Assembly: GCA_022652545.1 (NCBI GenBank)
Contig: JALCRM010000002.1
Location: 186,001-250,000 of the forward strand
Direction of reading: 5' to 3'
Source: Lachnospiraceae bacterium
Lineage (GTDB): Bacteria > Bacillota > Clostridia > Lachnospirales > Lachnospiraceae
Length of the DNA: 64,000 nt
Part shown: positions 31,402 through 41,132 of the stretch, in pieces
How the letters are laid out: each line of letters begins with the position of its first letter
Numbering within the stretch: position 1 is the first letter of the stretch
Program-made: the position numbers and the translations under genes
The notes under the pieces: model-generated
Told to the model about the DNA's origin: nothing
Seen by the model: the letters and a program-made list of their open reading frames with translations, nothing else
Database searches by the model: none

Positions 31402-31406
31402 AAAAT

Positions 31407-32120
31407 ATGACTGAAAAAAAACGCACAGCCGGAGGCTTCGGGCTTTTCGAAGCAGTCTTTGATATCTGCTACCTGGGCTTTGCATTCGGAGCGGGTTTTT
31501 ATACGCTCTCCCGCGCTTTCCGCACGGGCCGGCCGGCGCTGTATATGGCCGGTCTCCTGGCCCTGCTTCTGGGCAGCGGGGACGCCTTTCACCTTGTGCC
31601 GAGGGTGGCTTCCATTTTGTCCGGGAACGATGAAAAATACCGCAGGGCACTGGGCGTCGGCAAGCTTGTCACATCCATTACGATGACGCTGTTTTACATC
31701 CTTCTGATGCAGTTCGGACTTACGCTGTTCCCGGTGCGGGAAGGCGGCGCGCTGATGGCGGTGCTCTGGGTGCTCGCCGCCGTACGCATCGTGTTTTGCC
31801 TGCTGCCCCAGAACGACTGGACAGGCGAAGCAAAGAAGGGTACGGCGCAGCTCTCCTACTGGTTCGGCATCTACCGCAACATTCCCTTCACGGCGATGGG
31901 GATCGTCGTATGCGTTTTCTATATTCTGAAGGTGAACAGGGCAGCTGCGGCTGCGGCCGGCGCACCCGGGATGGAGTGGATGTGGCTCGCGATCGTGATC
32001 AGTTTTGCCTGTTACCTCGCCGTGGTGCTGGGGGCTGACAGGCACCCGAAGCTCGGCATGCTGATGATGCCGAAGACGCTTGCCTATGTGTGGATCCTGA
32101 TCCTTTGCGCGCGGATCTGA
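31407..32120 (+). CDS. Uncharacterised multispanning membrane protein
   Basis: MTEKKRTAGGFGLFEAVFDICYLGFAFGAGFYTLSRAF...; SD GGAGG before ATG. Confidence 0.8.
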   Translation: MTEKKRTAGGFGLFEAVFDICYLGFAFGAGFYTLSRAFRTGRPALYMAGLLALLLGSGDAFHLVPRVASILSGNDEKYRRALGVGKLVTSITMTLFYILLMQFGLTLFPVREGGALMAVLWVLAAVRIVFCLLPQNDWTGEAKKGTAQLSYWFGIYRNIPFTAMGIVVCVFYILKVNRAAAAAAGAPGMEWMWLAIVISFACYLAVVLGADRHPKLGMLMMPKTLAYVWILILCARI

Positions 32121-32138
32121 AGATTCTCCTTATGGAGG
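32113..32138 (+). promoter_or_regulatory. SD-proximal hairpin element, copy B (degenerate 5' arm)
   Basis: GGATC-TGAA-GATTCTCC-TTAT-GGAGG; contains the TGA stop of the preceding gene in the loop. Confidence 0.5.
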
Positions 32139-32147
32139 AGGCAGGGA

Positions 32148-32672
32148 ATGGATAAGCCAATGCTGCAGGTTTACTGCGGGGACGGCAAGGGAAAGACGAC
32201 TGCGGCGGTCGGACTGGCCGTACGCGCGGCCGGTGCCGGGCTGCATGTTTTCTTTACACAGTTCATGAAGGGCGACGAGTCGTCGGAACTCAGGGTGCTG
32301 CGCACAGTGCCGGGCATTGAGATCATGAAACCGGAAAAGCACTACGGTTTTTCCTTTGAGATGGACGACGGACAGAAGCGGGAGATCACGGCCTGCCACA
32401 ATGCGATCCTGGATGCGGCGCTGCGTCACCTGAAGAACGGGGATACGGATGTGATCGTGTTCGACGAGATCTTCAGCGCATACAGCTGCGGGCTGCTCGA
32501 CGAAGAAAAGGTGCACCGCGTCCTGTCGGTCCCGCAGACGGCGGAGATCGTCATGACCGGCAGGGATCCTGCGGAGTGGATCCTTTCCGGGGCGGACTAC
32601 ATCACCGAGATGCGGCTGGTGCGCCACCCCTATGAAAAAGGCATATCCGCACGCAGGGGGATCGAGTTTTAG
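32148..32672 (+). CDS. cobO: Cob(I)yrinic acid a,c-diamide adenosyltransferase (CobO/CobA/BtuR family)
   Basis: LQVYCGDGKGKTTAAVGLAVRAAGAGLHVFFTQFMKG; DEIFSAYSCGLLDEE. Confidence 0.92.
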   Translation: MDKPMLQVYCGDGKGKTTAAVGLAVRAAGAGLHVFFTQFMKGDESSELRVLRTVPGIEIMKPEKHYGFSFEMDDGQKREITACHNAILDAALRHLKNGDTDVIVFDEIFSAYSCGLLDEEKVHRVLSVPQTAEIVMTGRDPAEWILSGADYITEMRLVRHPYEKGISARRGIEF

Positions 32673-32682
32673 GGAGGCGTAT

Positions 32683-33840
32683 ATGACAGAGATCAAAAGT
32701 GAATCGAGACTGACCTTTCTCGAAGCGACGAGCATCATCGTCGGGCATGGCGTGGGCTCCGGCATCCTGGCGGTCCCGTACCTTGCCTCGCGCAACAGCT
32801 GGCTCGATCTGCTGTGGATCATCCCGCTCGCCTACGGGATCAACCTGGTGATGCACTTTATGATCGCGGAGCTCTCCCTGAATAACGGGGGAGCGCAGTT
32901 CATCGCGTGCTTTCAGAATGAACTGTTCACAGGCAGGGCAGGCAAGGCGCTGACCTGGTTTGCCTTTGCCATGCTGGGCCTCTCCGTGCTGATGAACGTC
33001 AGCGGATTCATCGTGGGCTCGGCAGCCGTTTTCACTGCCTGGTTCGGCATGCCCGAAAAGGCGGCAGTGATCCTGTACTATGTGCTGGCGGCGGGCGTTG
33101 TTTTTATCGGCATGAAGGCAGTGGGGATCTGCGAAAAGATCTCCGTGTTTGCCATGATCGGCGTCATCGGCATCCTGTTTGTGGCGGTGCTGCTTTCTCC
33201 GCTCAGCGCGCTGCCCGTTTCCCGCATTGCCGTCTCCAACGTGCTGGCTCTGTACGGAATGGTGGCCTTTTCACTGTCGTCCGTCATGTCCGTACCGCAG
33301 GTCGTCAAGGGACTGAACGGCGACGTGCGCAGGATCAGGGCTTCCATCGCCGCAGGCACGGGCATCAATGCCGCCCTGATCGTGCTGATCACCTTTATGA
33401 CGCTGCTCGGCGCGGGTACTTCGATCTCCGGCAGCGGCGCGCTGGTCGATCTGTCCGCGCACCTGGGAGGCTGGGTCAGCATAGTGGGGTATGTTTTCTC
33501 GCTGCTTGCGCTGTCCACCTCGTTCTGGGCCAACACCCTCAATCTGCGCGACATCGTCCACGAGCAGACAGGACTCCGGCTTCATCTGTCCTGGCTTATT
33601 TCGACGCTGCCCTGCCTGCTGCTTTCCCTTGTAGGGCTCTCCAGTTTTGTCGGCTTCACGCGCCTTGCCGGCATCATTCAGGTCCTGACCGGGCTTGCGA
33701 TCATCGTGGCGTACGGCAGATCGCGCAGGCGGACGGGAACGGCACCGGTGTCCGGAAGATTCGGCACGCTGCCTTTCCAGGTCCTCGTACTGCTGGGCTC
33801 TGTCGCAGCCACCGCGGGCTCCATGCTGCATATTAAATGA
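32683..33840 (+). CDS. Aromatic amino acid/APC-type transporter
   Basis: LTFLEATSIIVGHGVGSGILAVPYLASRNSWLDLLWIIPLAYGINLVMHFMIAELSL. Confidence 0.75.
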   Translation: MTEIKSESRLTFLEATSIIVGHGVGSGILAVPYLASRNSWLDLLWIIPLAYGINLVMHFMIAELSLNNGGAQFIACFQNELFTGRAGKALTWFAFAMLGLSVLMNVSGFIVGSAAVFTAWFGMPEKAAVILYYVLAAGVVFIGMKAVGICEKISVFAMIGVIGILFVAVLLSPLSALPVSRIAVSNVLALYGMVAFSLSSVMSVPQVVKGLNGDVRRIRASIAAGTGINAALIVLITFMTLLGAGTSISGSGALVDLSAHLGGWVSIVGYVFSLLALSTSFWANTLNLRDIVHEQTGLRLHLSWLISTLPCLLLSLVGLSSFVGFTRLAGIIQVLTGLAIIVAYGRSRRRTGTAPVSGRFGTLPFQVLVLLGSVAATAGSMLHIK

Positions 33841-34020
33841 AAGCCGTAAAAACAGCCTGCAGAGCCGATATTTCATTGAAATGCGGGCAAACGAATGTAT
33901 AAATCTAAGCACAAATGCATATTATGCTTGATTTTTTGAATAAACATGCATAGACTATAGAACAGTTGCTGAACAATGGGATTTATGAAGAAACAGACAA
34001 AGTATACAGAGGAGGACGTT

Positions 34021-35010
34021 ATGAAAAAGTATCTGGCACTTGTTTTGGCAGGGATGATGGCATTCTCGCTGGCCGGCTGCGGCGATGCGGCGAGCAGCGC
34101 AGGCATCGGGCAGAGCGATGTCAATGCAGTCGCGGACGCGGCTACCAGTGCGCTGAGCGATGCGGGCGTCGGCTCGAGCGATGCAAAGGAAATAGTGGAT
34201 GCGGCTACCAGTGCGCTGAGCGACGCGGGCGTCGGCACGAGCGATGTCCAGGCGGTGGCAGGAGAAGCCGCTTCCGCAGCGGTGAGCGTGCTTGCGGATT
34301 TTGACGCGGGCTCGGTAGACGTACTCAAGGACGGTACACTGACGGTCGGCACGAACGCAGCTTTCCCGCCGTTTGAATATATCGGGGACGACGGCAACCC
34401 GGACGGCTTTGATATCGCACTTATCAATGAGATCGGCAAACGCCTCGGCGTCAAGGTCGAAGTGAACGACATGGAATTCGATTCGCTTGTATCCTCCATC
34501 GGCAGCAAGATCGACGTTGCGATCGCCGGCATGACCATCACCGACGAAAGAAAACAGAGCGTTGATTTCTCCGATCCTTACTATGACGCGACGCAGTTCG
34601 TGCTGGTACCGACAGGTTCTTCCATCAAAACAGCTGACGACCTGAAGGGCAAGAAGATCGGCACACAGCTCGGCACGACCGGCGACAGCATCGCATCCGA
34701 GATCGAAGGTGCCACGGACAGCTCCTATGACAAGGCCGTGGATGCAGTCAACGACATGAACAACGGCAAGGTGGACTGCGTCATCATCGACAAGAATCCC
34801 GCCCTTGTGTTTGCGGATCAGTTCAAGGACAAGGTCACGGCGCTGGACGGCGCGGACTTCGGCTTCGATGTGGAGCAGTACGGCATCGCAATGCCCAAGG
34901 GAGACACGCTTCTTGTGGATGCAGTCAACGCAGCGCTTGCTTCCATGAAGGCTGACGGTACGTTTGCGGCACTTGAGAAGCAGTACATCGACAACTACAG
35001 CGCAAAGTAA
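34021..35010 (+). CDS. Polar amino acid ABC transporter substrate-binding lipoprotein with repetitive N-terminal linker
   Basis: Lipobox LAGCG; GTLTVGTNAAFPPFEYIGDDGNPDGFDIALINEIGKRL (SBP_bac_3). Confidence 0.93.
   Translation: MKKYLALVLAGMMAFSLAGCGDAASSAGIGQSDVNAVADAATSALSDAGVGSSDAKEIVDAATSALSDAGVGTSDVQAVAGEAASAAVSVLADFDAGSVDVLKDGTLTVGTNAAFPPFEYIGDDGNPDGFDIALINEIGKRLGVKVEVNDMEFDSLVSSIGSKIDVAIAGMTITDERKQSVDFSDPYYDATQFVLVPTGSSIKTADDLKGKKIGTQLGTTGDSIASEIEGATDSSYDKAVDAVNDMNNGKVDCVIIDKNPALVFADQFKDKVTALDGADFGFDVEQYGIAMPKGDTLLVDAVNAALASMKADGTFAALEKQYIDNYSAK
34138..34263 (+). repeat. 63-bp (21-aa) in-frame tandem repeat in the lipoprotein linker
   Basis: GCGGCTACCAGTGCGCTGAGCGA[T/C]GCGGGCGTCGGC starts at 34138 and again at 34201; encodes AATSALSDAGVG(S/T)SD. 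Confidence 0.9.
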
Positions 35011-35036
35011 TTGAGATCCATCAGCAAGCCCTGAAT

Positions 35037-35074
35037 GGCCGCAGGACAGAAAATACTGTTCTGCGGCCGTTTTT
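35037..35074 (+). terminator. Intrinsic terminator between substrate-binding protein and permease genes
   Basis: 13-bp stem GGCCGCAGGACAG / CTGTTCTGCGGCC then TTTTT. Confidence 0.85.
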
Positions 35075-35123
35075 ACTGTATAATCTATTTATTGAAAACA
35101 TGGGAAGATAAGGAGAATCACGC

Positions 35124-35825
35124 ATGACAGAATGGTGGGCCGGAGTACAACAGAAATTCGTTGCCGCCTTCATCACCGGAGAACGGTGGAAACTGTATTT
35201 CAAAGGCCTTGGCACGACGATGGAGATCGCGGTCTTTGCCGCCGTACTCGGCATCGTCCTGGGCACGGCGCTGGCGCTGATGAAGCTTTCGCGCAGCAGG
35301 AGCGGCGGAAAGACGGCAGCGACCGTGATCGCGGACATCTATATCGATATCATACGGGGGACCCCCTCCGTACTGCAGCTGCTGATCATGTGGTTCATCA
35401 TCATGAAGAACTGCACGAACGGCGTGCTGGTAGCGTCGCTTTCTTTCGGCATCAACAGCGGCGCCTATGTCGCCGAGATCATCCGGGCGGGCATACTTGC
35501 CGTGGATCCGGGGCAGACCGAGGCCGGCAGATCCATGGGACTTTCCAAATGGCAGACGATGCGGTACATAGTCCTGCCCCAGGCTTTCAAAAATTCACTG
35601 CCCCCGATCGTCAACGAATTCATCACACTGATCAAGGAAACGGCCATCGTGGGCTATGTCAGCCTCGCCGATCTGACCCGTGTCGCCAACCAGGTCTCCT
35701 CGCGCACCTATGAAGCGTTCATGCCTCTCATCGGCGCAGCCGTGATCTATTTCGTGGTGATCAAGATCCTGACGATCCTGCTTGGAAAACTGGAGAGGAG
35801 GCTGCGCAGAAGTGATAACCGTTAA
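35124..35825 (+). CDS. Polar amino acid ABC transporter permease
   Basis: [55 protein letters not shown]. Confidence 0.95.
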   Translation: MTEWWAGVQQKFVAAFITGERWKLYFKGLGTTMEIAVFAAVLGIVLGTALALMKLSRSRSGGKTAATVIADIYIDIIRGTPSVLQLLIMWFIIMKNCTNGVLVASLSFGINSGAYVAEIIRAGILAVDPGQTEAGRSMGLSKWQTMRYIVLPQAFKNSLPPIVNEFITLIKETAIVGYVSLADLTRVANQVSSRTYEAFMPLIGAAVIYFVVIKILTILLGKLERRLRRSDNR

Positions 35826-36534
35826 AGACCTCAGAAAAGATTTCGGTGACAACCACGTGCTCCGCGGCATCAGCTACGAGATCGACAAAGGGCAGAAGAT
35901 CGTTATCGTGGGTCCGTCGGGCTCCGGAAAGAGCACGTTCCTCAGGTGCCTCAACCTGCTCGAGCAGCCGACGGCCGGACAGATCTGGCTGGACGGCGAG
36001 GAGATCACAAAGCCCGACACCGATGTAAACCGCGTTCGCCGCAAGATGGGCATGGTGTTCCAGCATTTCAACCTTTTTGCAAATCTGACGATCATGGAGA
36101 ACATCACACTGGCTCCTGTGAAGCTGGGTCTCATGACCAGAGAGGAAGCGGGGGAAAAGGCTCTTGCCCTGCTGAAGAGGGTCAACCTTGTGGACAAGGC
36201 GGACGCCTGGCCGGCACAGCTTTCAGGCGGGCAGAAACAGCGTATCGCGATCGTGCGTTCGCTGGCCATGAACCCGGAAGTCATGCTCTTTGACGAGCCG
36301 ACGAGCGCCCTGGATCCCGAGATGGTCGGCGAAGTGCTGGAAGTCATGAAGGAACTGGCGGAGGACGGCATGACGATGGCTGTCGTTACGCACGAGATGG
36401 CATTTGCAAAGGAAGTTGCGACCAAGTGCCTCTTCATCGATGAAGGGATCATCATGGAAGAGAACACGCCGGACGAATTCTTCAATCATCCCCAGAGCCC
36501 GCGGCTGCAGGATTTCCTTTCAAAGGTACTGTAG
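35812..36534 (+). CDS. Polar amino acid ABC transporter ATP-binding protein (GlnQ-like, GTG start)
   Basis: [23 protein letters not shown] ... [34 protein letters not shown]. Confidence 0.95.
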   Translation: MITVKDLRKDFGDNHVLRGISYEIDKGQKIVIVGPSGSGKSTFLRCLNLLEQPTAGQIWLDGEEITKPDTDVNRVRRKMGMVFQHFNLFANLTIMENITLAPVKLGLMTREEAGEKALALLKRVNLVDKADAWPAQLSGGQKQRIAIVRSLAMNPEVMLFDEPTSALDPEMVGEVLEVMKELAEDGMTMAVVTHEMAFAKEVATKCLFIDEGIIMEENTPDEFFNHPQSPRLQDFLSKVL

Positions 36535-36584
36535 GAAGCGGGAGCCGGGCTTCCCGGCAGCAGAAGACGGAGGATGGATGGCAG

Positions 36585-37649
36585 ATGTCCTTTGAAGACG
36601 GCATACGCAAAGTCGTTCCCTATGTCGCGGGCGAACAGCCTGCGGACCGGAACATCATCAAACTGAACACGAATGAAAACCCTTATCCGCCGGCGCCGGG
36701 CGTGCAGACGGCGCTCAGGGAGCTTGCAGACCGCAGTGCGGAGCTGCGTCTGTACCCGGATATGAATGCGGCGCCGCTCACGGCGGCGCTTGCGAAAAAG
36801 TACGGGCTGGATCCGGAGCAGATCTACGTCGGCGTAGGCTCCGATGACGTGCTTTCGATGTGCTTTCTCACCTTCTTCAACACGGGAAAGCCGATCCTGT
36901 TTCCGGATATCACCTACTCCTTTTACGATGTCTGGGCAGACCTCTACCGTATACCGTACATACAGGTGCCGCTGGACGAAAACTTCGATATCTGCGCAGA
37001 CGGGTATCTCCGCGATAACGGCGGGGTGATCTTTCCGAATCCCAACGCGCCGACCGGCGTGGAAGCGGATCCGCAGACAGTCGAGAAGATCATCGCCGGG
37101 AATCCCGGCAGCATCGTGATTGTGGATGAGGCATACGTGGATTTCGGGGCGCGCAGCGTGCTGCCCCTTCTTGACAGGTACGAGAATCTGATCGTGGTAC
37201 AGACCTTTTCCAAATCGAGAGCCATGGCCGGTATGCGGATCGGCTTTGCGATGGCTTCTCCCGGACTGATCCGCGCGCTGAAGGACGTGAAATTCTCCTT
37301 TAATTCCTATACGATGAATCTTCCTTCCATCCTTTGCGGCGCGGAAGCCGTGAAAGATGACGGATACTTCCGTGAGATCACCGCCAAGATAGTATCCGCG
37401 CGGGAAGATTTCGAAGAAAAGCTCCGCGGGATGGGGTTTGTGTTCCGCAATTCGAAGAGCAATTTCGTCTTCGCAAGACATCCGGACATTTCAGGAGACG
37501 AACTGTTTGAGAAACTGCGCGGGAAAAACATCTGCGTGCGCCATTTCGGGCGCCCGCGCATCCGCGAGTACCTGCGTATCACCATCGGCACGCCTGCCCA
37601 GATGGAGGCGGTGACACACGCTCTGAAGGAGATACTGGAAGAGCGCTGA
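36585..37649 (+). CDS. hisC: Histidinol-phosphate aminotransferase
   Basis: IKLNTNENPYPPAPGV; VVQTFSKSRAMAGMRIGFAMA. Confidence 0.93.
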   Translation: MSFEDGIRKVVPYVAGEQPADRNIIKLNTNENPYPPAPGVQTALRELADRSAELRLYPDMNAAPLTAALAKKYGLDPEQIYVGVGSDDVLSMCFLTFFNTGKPILFPDITYSFYDVWADLYRIPYIQVPLDENFDICADGYLRDNGGVIFPNPNAPTGVEADPQTVEKIIAGNPGSIVIVDEAYVDFGARSVLPLLDRYENLIVVQTFSKSRAMAGMRIGFAMASPGLIRALKDVKFSFNSYTMNLPSILCGAEAVKDDGYFREITAKIVSAREDFEEKLRGMGFVFRNSKSNFVFARHPDISGDELFEKLRGKNICVRHFGRPRIREYLRITIGTPAQMEAVTHALKEILEER

Positions 37650-37735
37650 AAAAGCCGGAAGATCGCGGCAGCAGCCCGTTTGCGGCGGGCAAACAACTCA
37701 TTGACCAATACGGTCACAGAACGGAGAGCTCATTC

Positions 37736-38236
37736 ATGGAGTCACTTGCAACCTGGTTTGCCAACAATCTCGGACAGCATATTTCCGCACAGTGGACAGT
37801 TTTCATCGTATCGCTCCTGCCGATACTCGAATGCCGGGGAGGCCTGATCGTATCAGCCCTTCTTGAGGTGGACATCCGGCAGGCCGTCCCGATCTGCATA
37901 CTCGGCAACATTCTTCCGATCCCTTTCATCCTTCTGTTTATCAAGAAAATTTTTGCCTGGCTCAAAAAATTCAAATTCTGGAGGCCGATCATCACCAGGC
38001 TGGAGAACCGCGCGATGAAGCAGAGCACGAACATGAGCCGCGGGGAATTCTGGGGTCTGCTGATCTTCGTAGGAATTCCGCTGCCGGGCACCGGTGCATG
38101 GACGGGCTCGCTCGTAGCTTCCCTCCTCGACATGGATCTTAAGAAGGCTTCCCTCGCGATCTTCTTCGGCGTACTGGTGGCCACGCTCATTATGTCGGTC
38201 GTATCCTACGGACTGCTCGGCGCGATCCTGCACTGA
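37736..38236 (+). CDS. Small multidrug-export-type membrane protein (COG2426-like)
   Basis: LLPILECRGGLIVSALLEVDIRQAVPICILGNILPIPFIL; GIPLPGTGAWTGSLVAS. Confidence 0.85.
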   Translation: MESLATWFANNLGQHISAQWTVFIVSLLPILECRGGLIVSALLEVDIRQAVPICILGNILPIPFILLFIKKIFAWLKKFKFWRPIITRLENRAMKQSTNMSRGEFWGLLIFVGIPLPGTGAWTGSLVASLLDMDLKKASLAIFFGVLVATLIMSVVSYGLLGAILH

Positions 38237-38276
38237 ACAAGAAAGCAGCCCTGCTGCGGCAGGCCGGAGGCGGACC

Positions 38277-39212
38277 ATGGCGGATACGAAAACCGGAGAA
38301 GGGGATTATCTGATCACCGCGACTGCCGCACCGAATGATGCGGGGGAGCCCCAGGTGCGGGCTTTTGCGGCGACGACCAGGGGCATAGCCGAAGAAGCGC
38401 GGATCGTGCACGGGCAGAGTCCCGTGGTGACGGCTGCCCTCGGCCGGCTTATGACTGCCGGTGTGATGATGGGCAGCATGATGAAGGAACCGGACGACCT
38501 GCTTACGCTCATCGTACGGGGAGACGGCCCGGTGCGGGGCATGACGGTCACGGCGGACAATGCCGGCGGCGTAAAGGGCTATGCGAACGATCCTCTGGCA
38601 CTGATGCCGGCGAACGCAGCCGGACACCTCAATGTGGGCGGTATCGTGGGAAAAGGCACGCTGACCGTGATCCGTGATCTCGGTCTGAAAGAGCCCTACA
38701 GCGGGACCGTGAGCCTGAGGACCGGCGAGATCGCCGAGGACATTGCCTGGTATTACGCTTCCTCGGAACAGATCCCTTCGGCAGTGGGACTCGGTGTACT
38801 GATGAACAGGGAAAACACGGTGCGCCGAGCGGGAGGCTTTATCCTACAGATGATGCCGTTTGCAGCCGAAGAGGTCGTATCTGCCCTGGAGCGGAACCTT
38901 GCGGGGATGCCGCATGTGACCGAGCTGCTGGATGCGGGAAAAACACCGGAACAGATGCTGGAGGAGGCCCTGAGAGGCACCGGCGGACTTACTGTCACGG
39001 ACCGCAGGCCGGCTTCTTTCCGCTGCAGCTGCAGCCGTGACCGGGTGCGCAGGGTACTGCTCAGTCTGGGACGCAGCGAACTGGAGGAAATGATCGCCGA
39101 AGGCAGGCCCGTGGAACTGAAATGCCAGTTCTGCGGCAAGGCGTATTCCTTTACGACGGAAGAAATCAAGGAGGTCCTATGGAACACGGATTCATCAAAG
39201 TCGCAGCCGTAA
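38277..39212 (+). CDS. hslO: Hsp33 redox chaperone
   Basis: C-terminal CSCSRDR ... CQFCGKAYSF zinc-binding cysteines; HslO N-domain. Confidence 0.95.
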   Translation: MADTKTGEGDYLITATAAPNDAGEPQVRAFAATTRGIAEEARIVHGQSPVVTAALGRLMTAGVMMGSMMKEPDDLLTLIVRGDGPVRGMTVTADNAGGVKGYANDPLALMPANAAGHLNVGGIVGKGTLTVIRDLGLKEPYSGTVSLRTGEIAEDIAWYYASSEQIPSAVGLGVLMNRENTVRRAGGFILQMMPFAAEEVVSALERNLAGMPHVTELLDAGKTPEQMLEEALRGTGGLTVTDRRPASFRCSCSRDRVRRVLLSLGRSELEEMIAEGRPVELKCQFCGKAYSFTTEEIKEVLWNTDSSKSQP

Positions 39213-41119
39213 CGCCGAAGGTGCGCGTGGCGGATCCTTCCTGGAACGCGGAGCAGGTCATCGAAGGCCTGGATGACGCGGTGGCGAAGGGTGCGAAGAT
39301 CGTGGTATTTCCGGAGCTCTGCCTGACGGGATATACCTGCGGGGACCTGTTTCTGCAGGAGACACTGCTGCGGAAAGCGAAGGAAGGTCTGAAGAAGGTG
39401 GCGGCGCATACCGCGGGAACGGATACGCTGGTCTTTGCAGGCGTGCCGCTCGTGCGGGACGGAAAACTGTACAACACGGCCGCGGTGCTGCAGAACGGCA
39501 GCATCCTGGCCTTTGTGCCGAAACGCTTCATTCCCAATTACAGCGAATTTTATGAGATGCGCCACTATACACCGGGCGGGCGGGAAAACACCGAGATCCT
39601 CTTCGAAGGGCAGACTGTACCTTTCGGCAGCAGGATCCTTTTTGATATCGACGCGGTCGAGGGCCTGTCCGTTGCCGCCGAACTGTGCGAGGACGTCTGG
39701 GTGGCGGATGCACCGGATATAGAGCACGCGCTCGCAGGAGCGACACTCATCGTGAACCTTTCGGCTTCCGACGAAGTCGTTGCCAAGGGGCAGTACCGGC
39801 GCGTACTTTTGTCGGGCGTAAGTGCCCGCACCGCCTGTGCGTATATCTATGCCGATGCGGGAGAAGGAGAGTCCTCCACGGACCTGGTTTTTGCGGGACA
39901 GAGCATGATCCTTGAAAACGGCGCGATCCTTGCCGAGGCGCCGCTCTTTGAGCCGGCAGTCACCTGCGCGGACATCGACATTCACAGGCTGGTCCTGGAA
40001 CGGCGGCGCATGAATTCGTTCGGCAGCGTCTCGGGCCGCACCTGTTTTGACAGCGGGACGGCACCTTATCTGCGCATTCCGCTGCACATGGAGAAGGTAA
40101 AGACAGATATCTCGGACCGGTGTTTTGACCCGCATCCTTTCGTGCCTTCCGACCCGGTGCTGCGCAGGGAGAGGTGCGAGGAGATCTTTGCGATCCAGTC
40201 GCGCGGGCTGGCCAAGCGCCTTGAGCACGTCGGTGCTTCTTCTGCAGTGATCGGCGTTTCGGGCGGGCTGGATTCCACGCTGGCGCTGATGGTCACGGCG
40301 CGGGCTTTCGATCTGCTCGGGATCCCGCGTAAAAACATCCTTGCGGTCACCATGCCGTGCTACGGCACTACAGAGCGGACGCACGGAAATGCGAGGATCA
40401 TGGCGGATGCGCTGGGGACGACACTCCGTGAGATCGATATCGCGGAGGCTGTCAGCCTGCATTTCAGGGATATCGGCCACGATCCGGAAAACCACGATGT
40501 AACGTATGAAAACTGCCAGGCCAGGGAACGCACGCAGATCCTCATGGATCTTGCGAACCAGACGAACGGCCTCGTGATCGGCACCGGAGACATGTCGGAG
40601 ATCGCGCTCGGCTGGGCGACCTACAACGGCGATCACATGTCTATGTATGCAGTGAATATCGGCGTACCGAAGACACTGGTGCGCCATCTTGTGCAATACT
40701 GCGCGGACACGGCTGCGAAGGCGGAAGTGCGCGGGGTGCTGCTCGATGTGCTTGACACCCCTGTTTCTCCGGAACTTCTGCCTCCTACGGCAGACGGCAT
40801 GATCTCACAGAAGACAGAGGATCTCGTAGGCCCTTATGAACTTCATGATTTCTTCCTGTACTATGTGCTGCGCTGGGGCTTTGCGCCGCGGAAGATCCTG
40901 CGTATCGCAAAACAGGCGTTTGCGGGCAGCTATGATGACGCGGTGATCCTGAAGTGGCTGAAAAAGTTCTACTGGCGCTTTTTCACGCAGCAGTTCAAAC
41001 GCTCCTGCATACCTGACGGGCCGAAGGTGGGTTCCGTCGCGCTTTCGCCGCGCGGCGACTGGCGCATGCCGTCTGATGCGAGTGTGCAGGCCTGGATCTC
41101 GGAACTGGACAATCTCTGA
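39179..41119 (+). CDS. nadE: Glutamine-dependent NAD+ synthase
   Basis: N-terminal nitrilase domain (FPELCLTGYTCGDL) plus GVSGGLDSTLALMVTARAFDLLG. Confidence 0.96.
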   Translation: MEHGFIKVAAVTPKVRVADPSWNAEQVIEGLDDAVAKGAKIVVFPELCLTGYTCGDLFLQETLLRKAKEGLKKVAAHTAGTDTLVFAGVPLVRDGKLYNTAAVLQNGSILAFVPKRFIPNYSEFYEMRHYTPGGRENTEILFEGQTVPFGSRILFDIDAVEGLSVAAELCEDVWVADAPDIEHALAGATLIVNLSASDEVVAKGQYRRVLLSGVSARTACAYIYADAGEGESSTDLVFAGQSMILENGAILAEAPLFEPAVTCADIDIHRLVLERRRMNSFGSVSGRTCFDSGTAPYLRIPLHMEKVKTDISDRCFDPHPFVPSDPVLRRERCEEIFAIQSRGLAKRLEHVGASSAVIGVSGGLDSTLALMVTARAFDLLGIPRKNILAVTMPCYGTTERTHGNARIMADALGTTLREIDIAEAVSLHFRDIGHDPENHDVTYENCQARERTQILMDLANQTNGLVIGTGDMSEIALGWATYNGDHMSMYAVNIGVPKTLVRHLVQYCADTAAKAEVRGVLLDVLDTPVSPELLPPTADGMISQKTEDLVGPYELHDFFLYYVLRWGFAPRKILRIAKQAFAGSYDDAVILKWLKKFYWRFFTQQFKRSCIPDGPKVGSVALSPRGDWRMPSDASVQAWISELDNL

Positions 41120-41132
41120 CGGAGGTTTCGGC

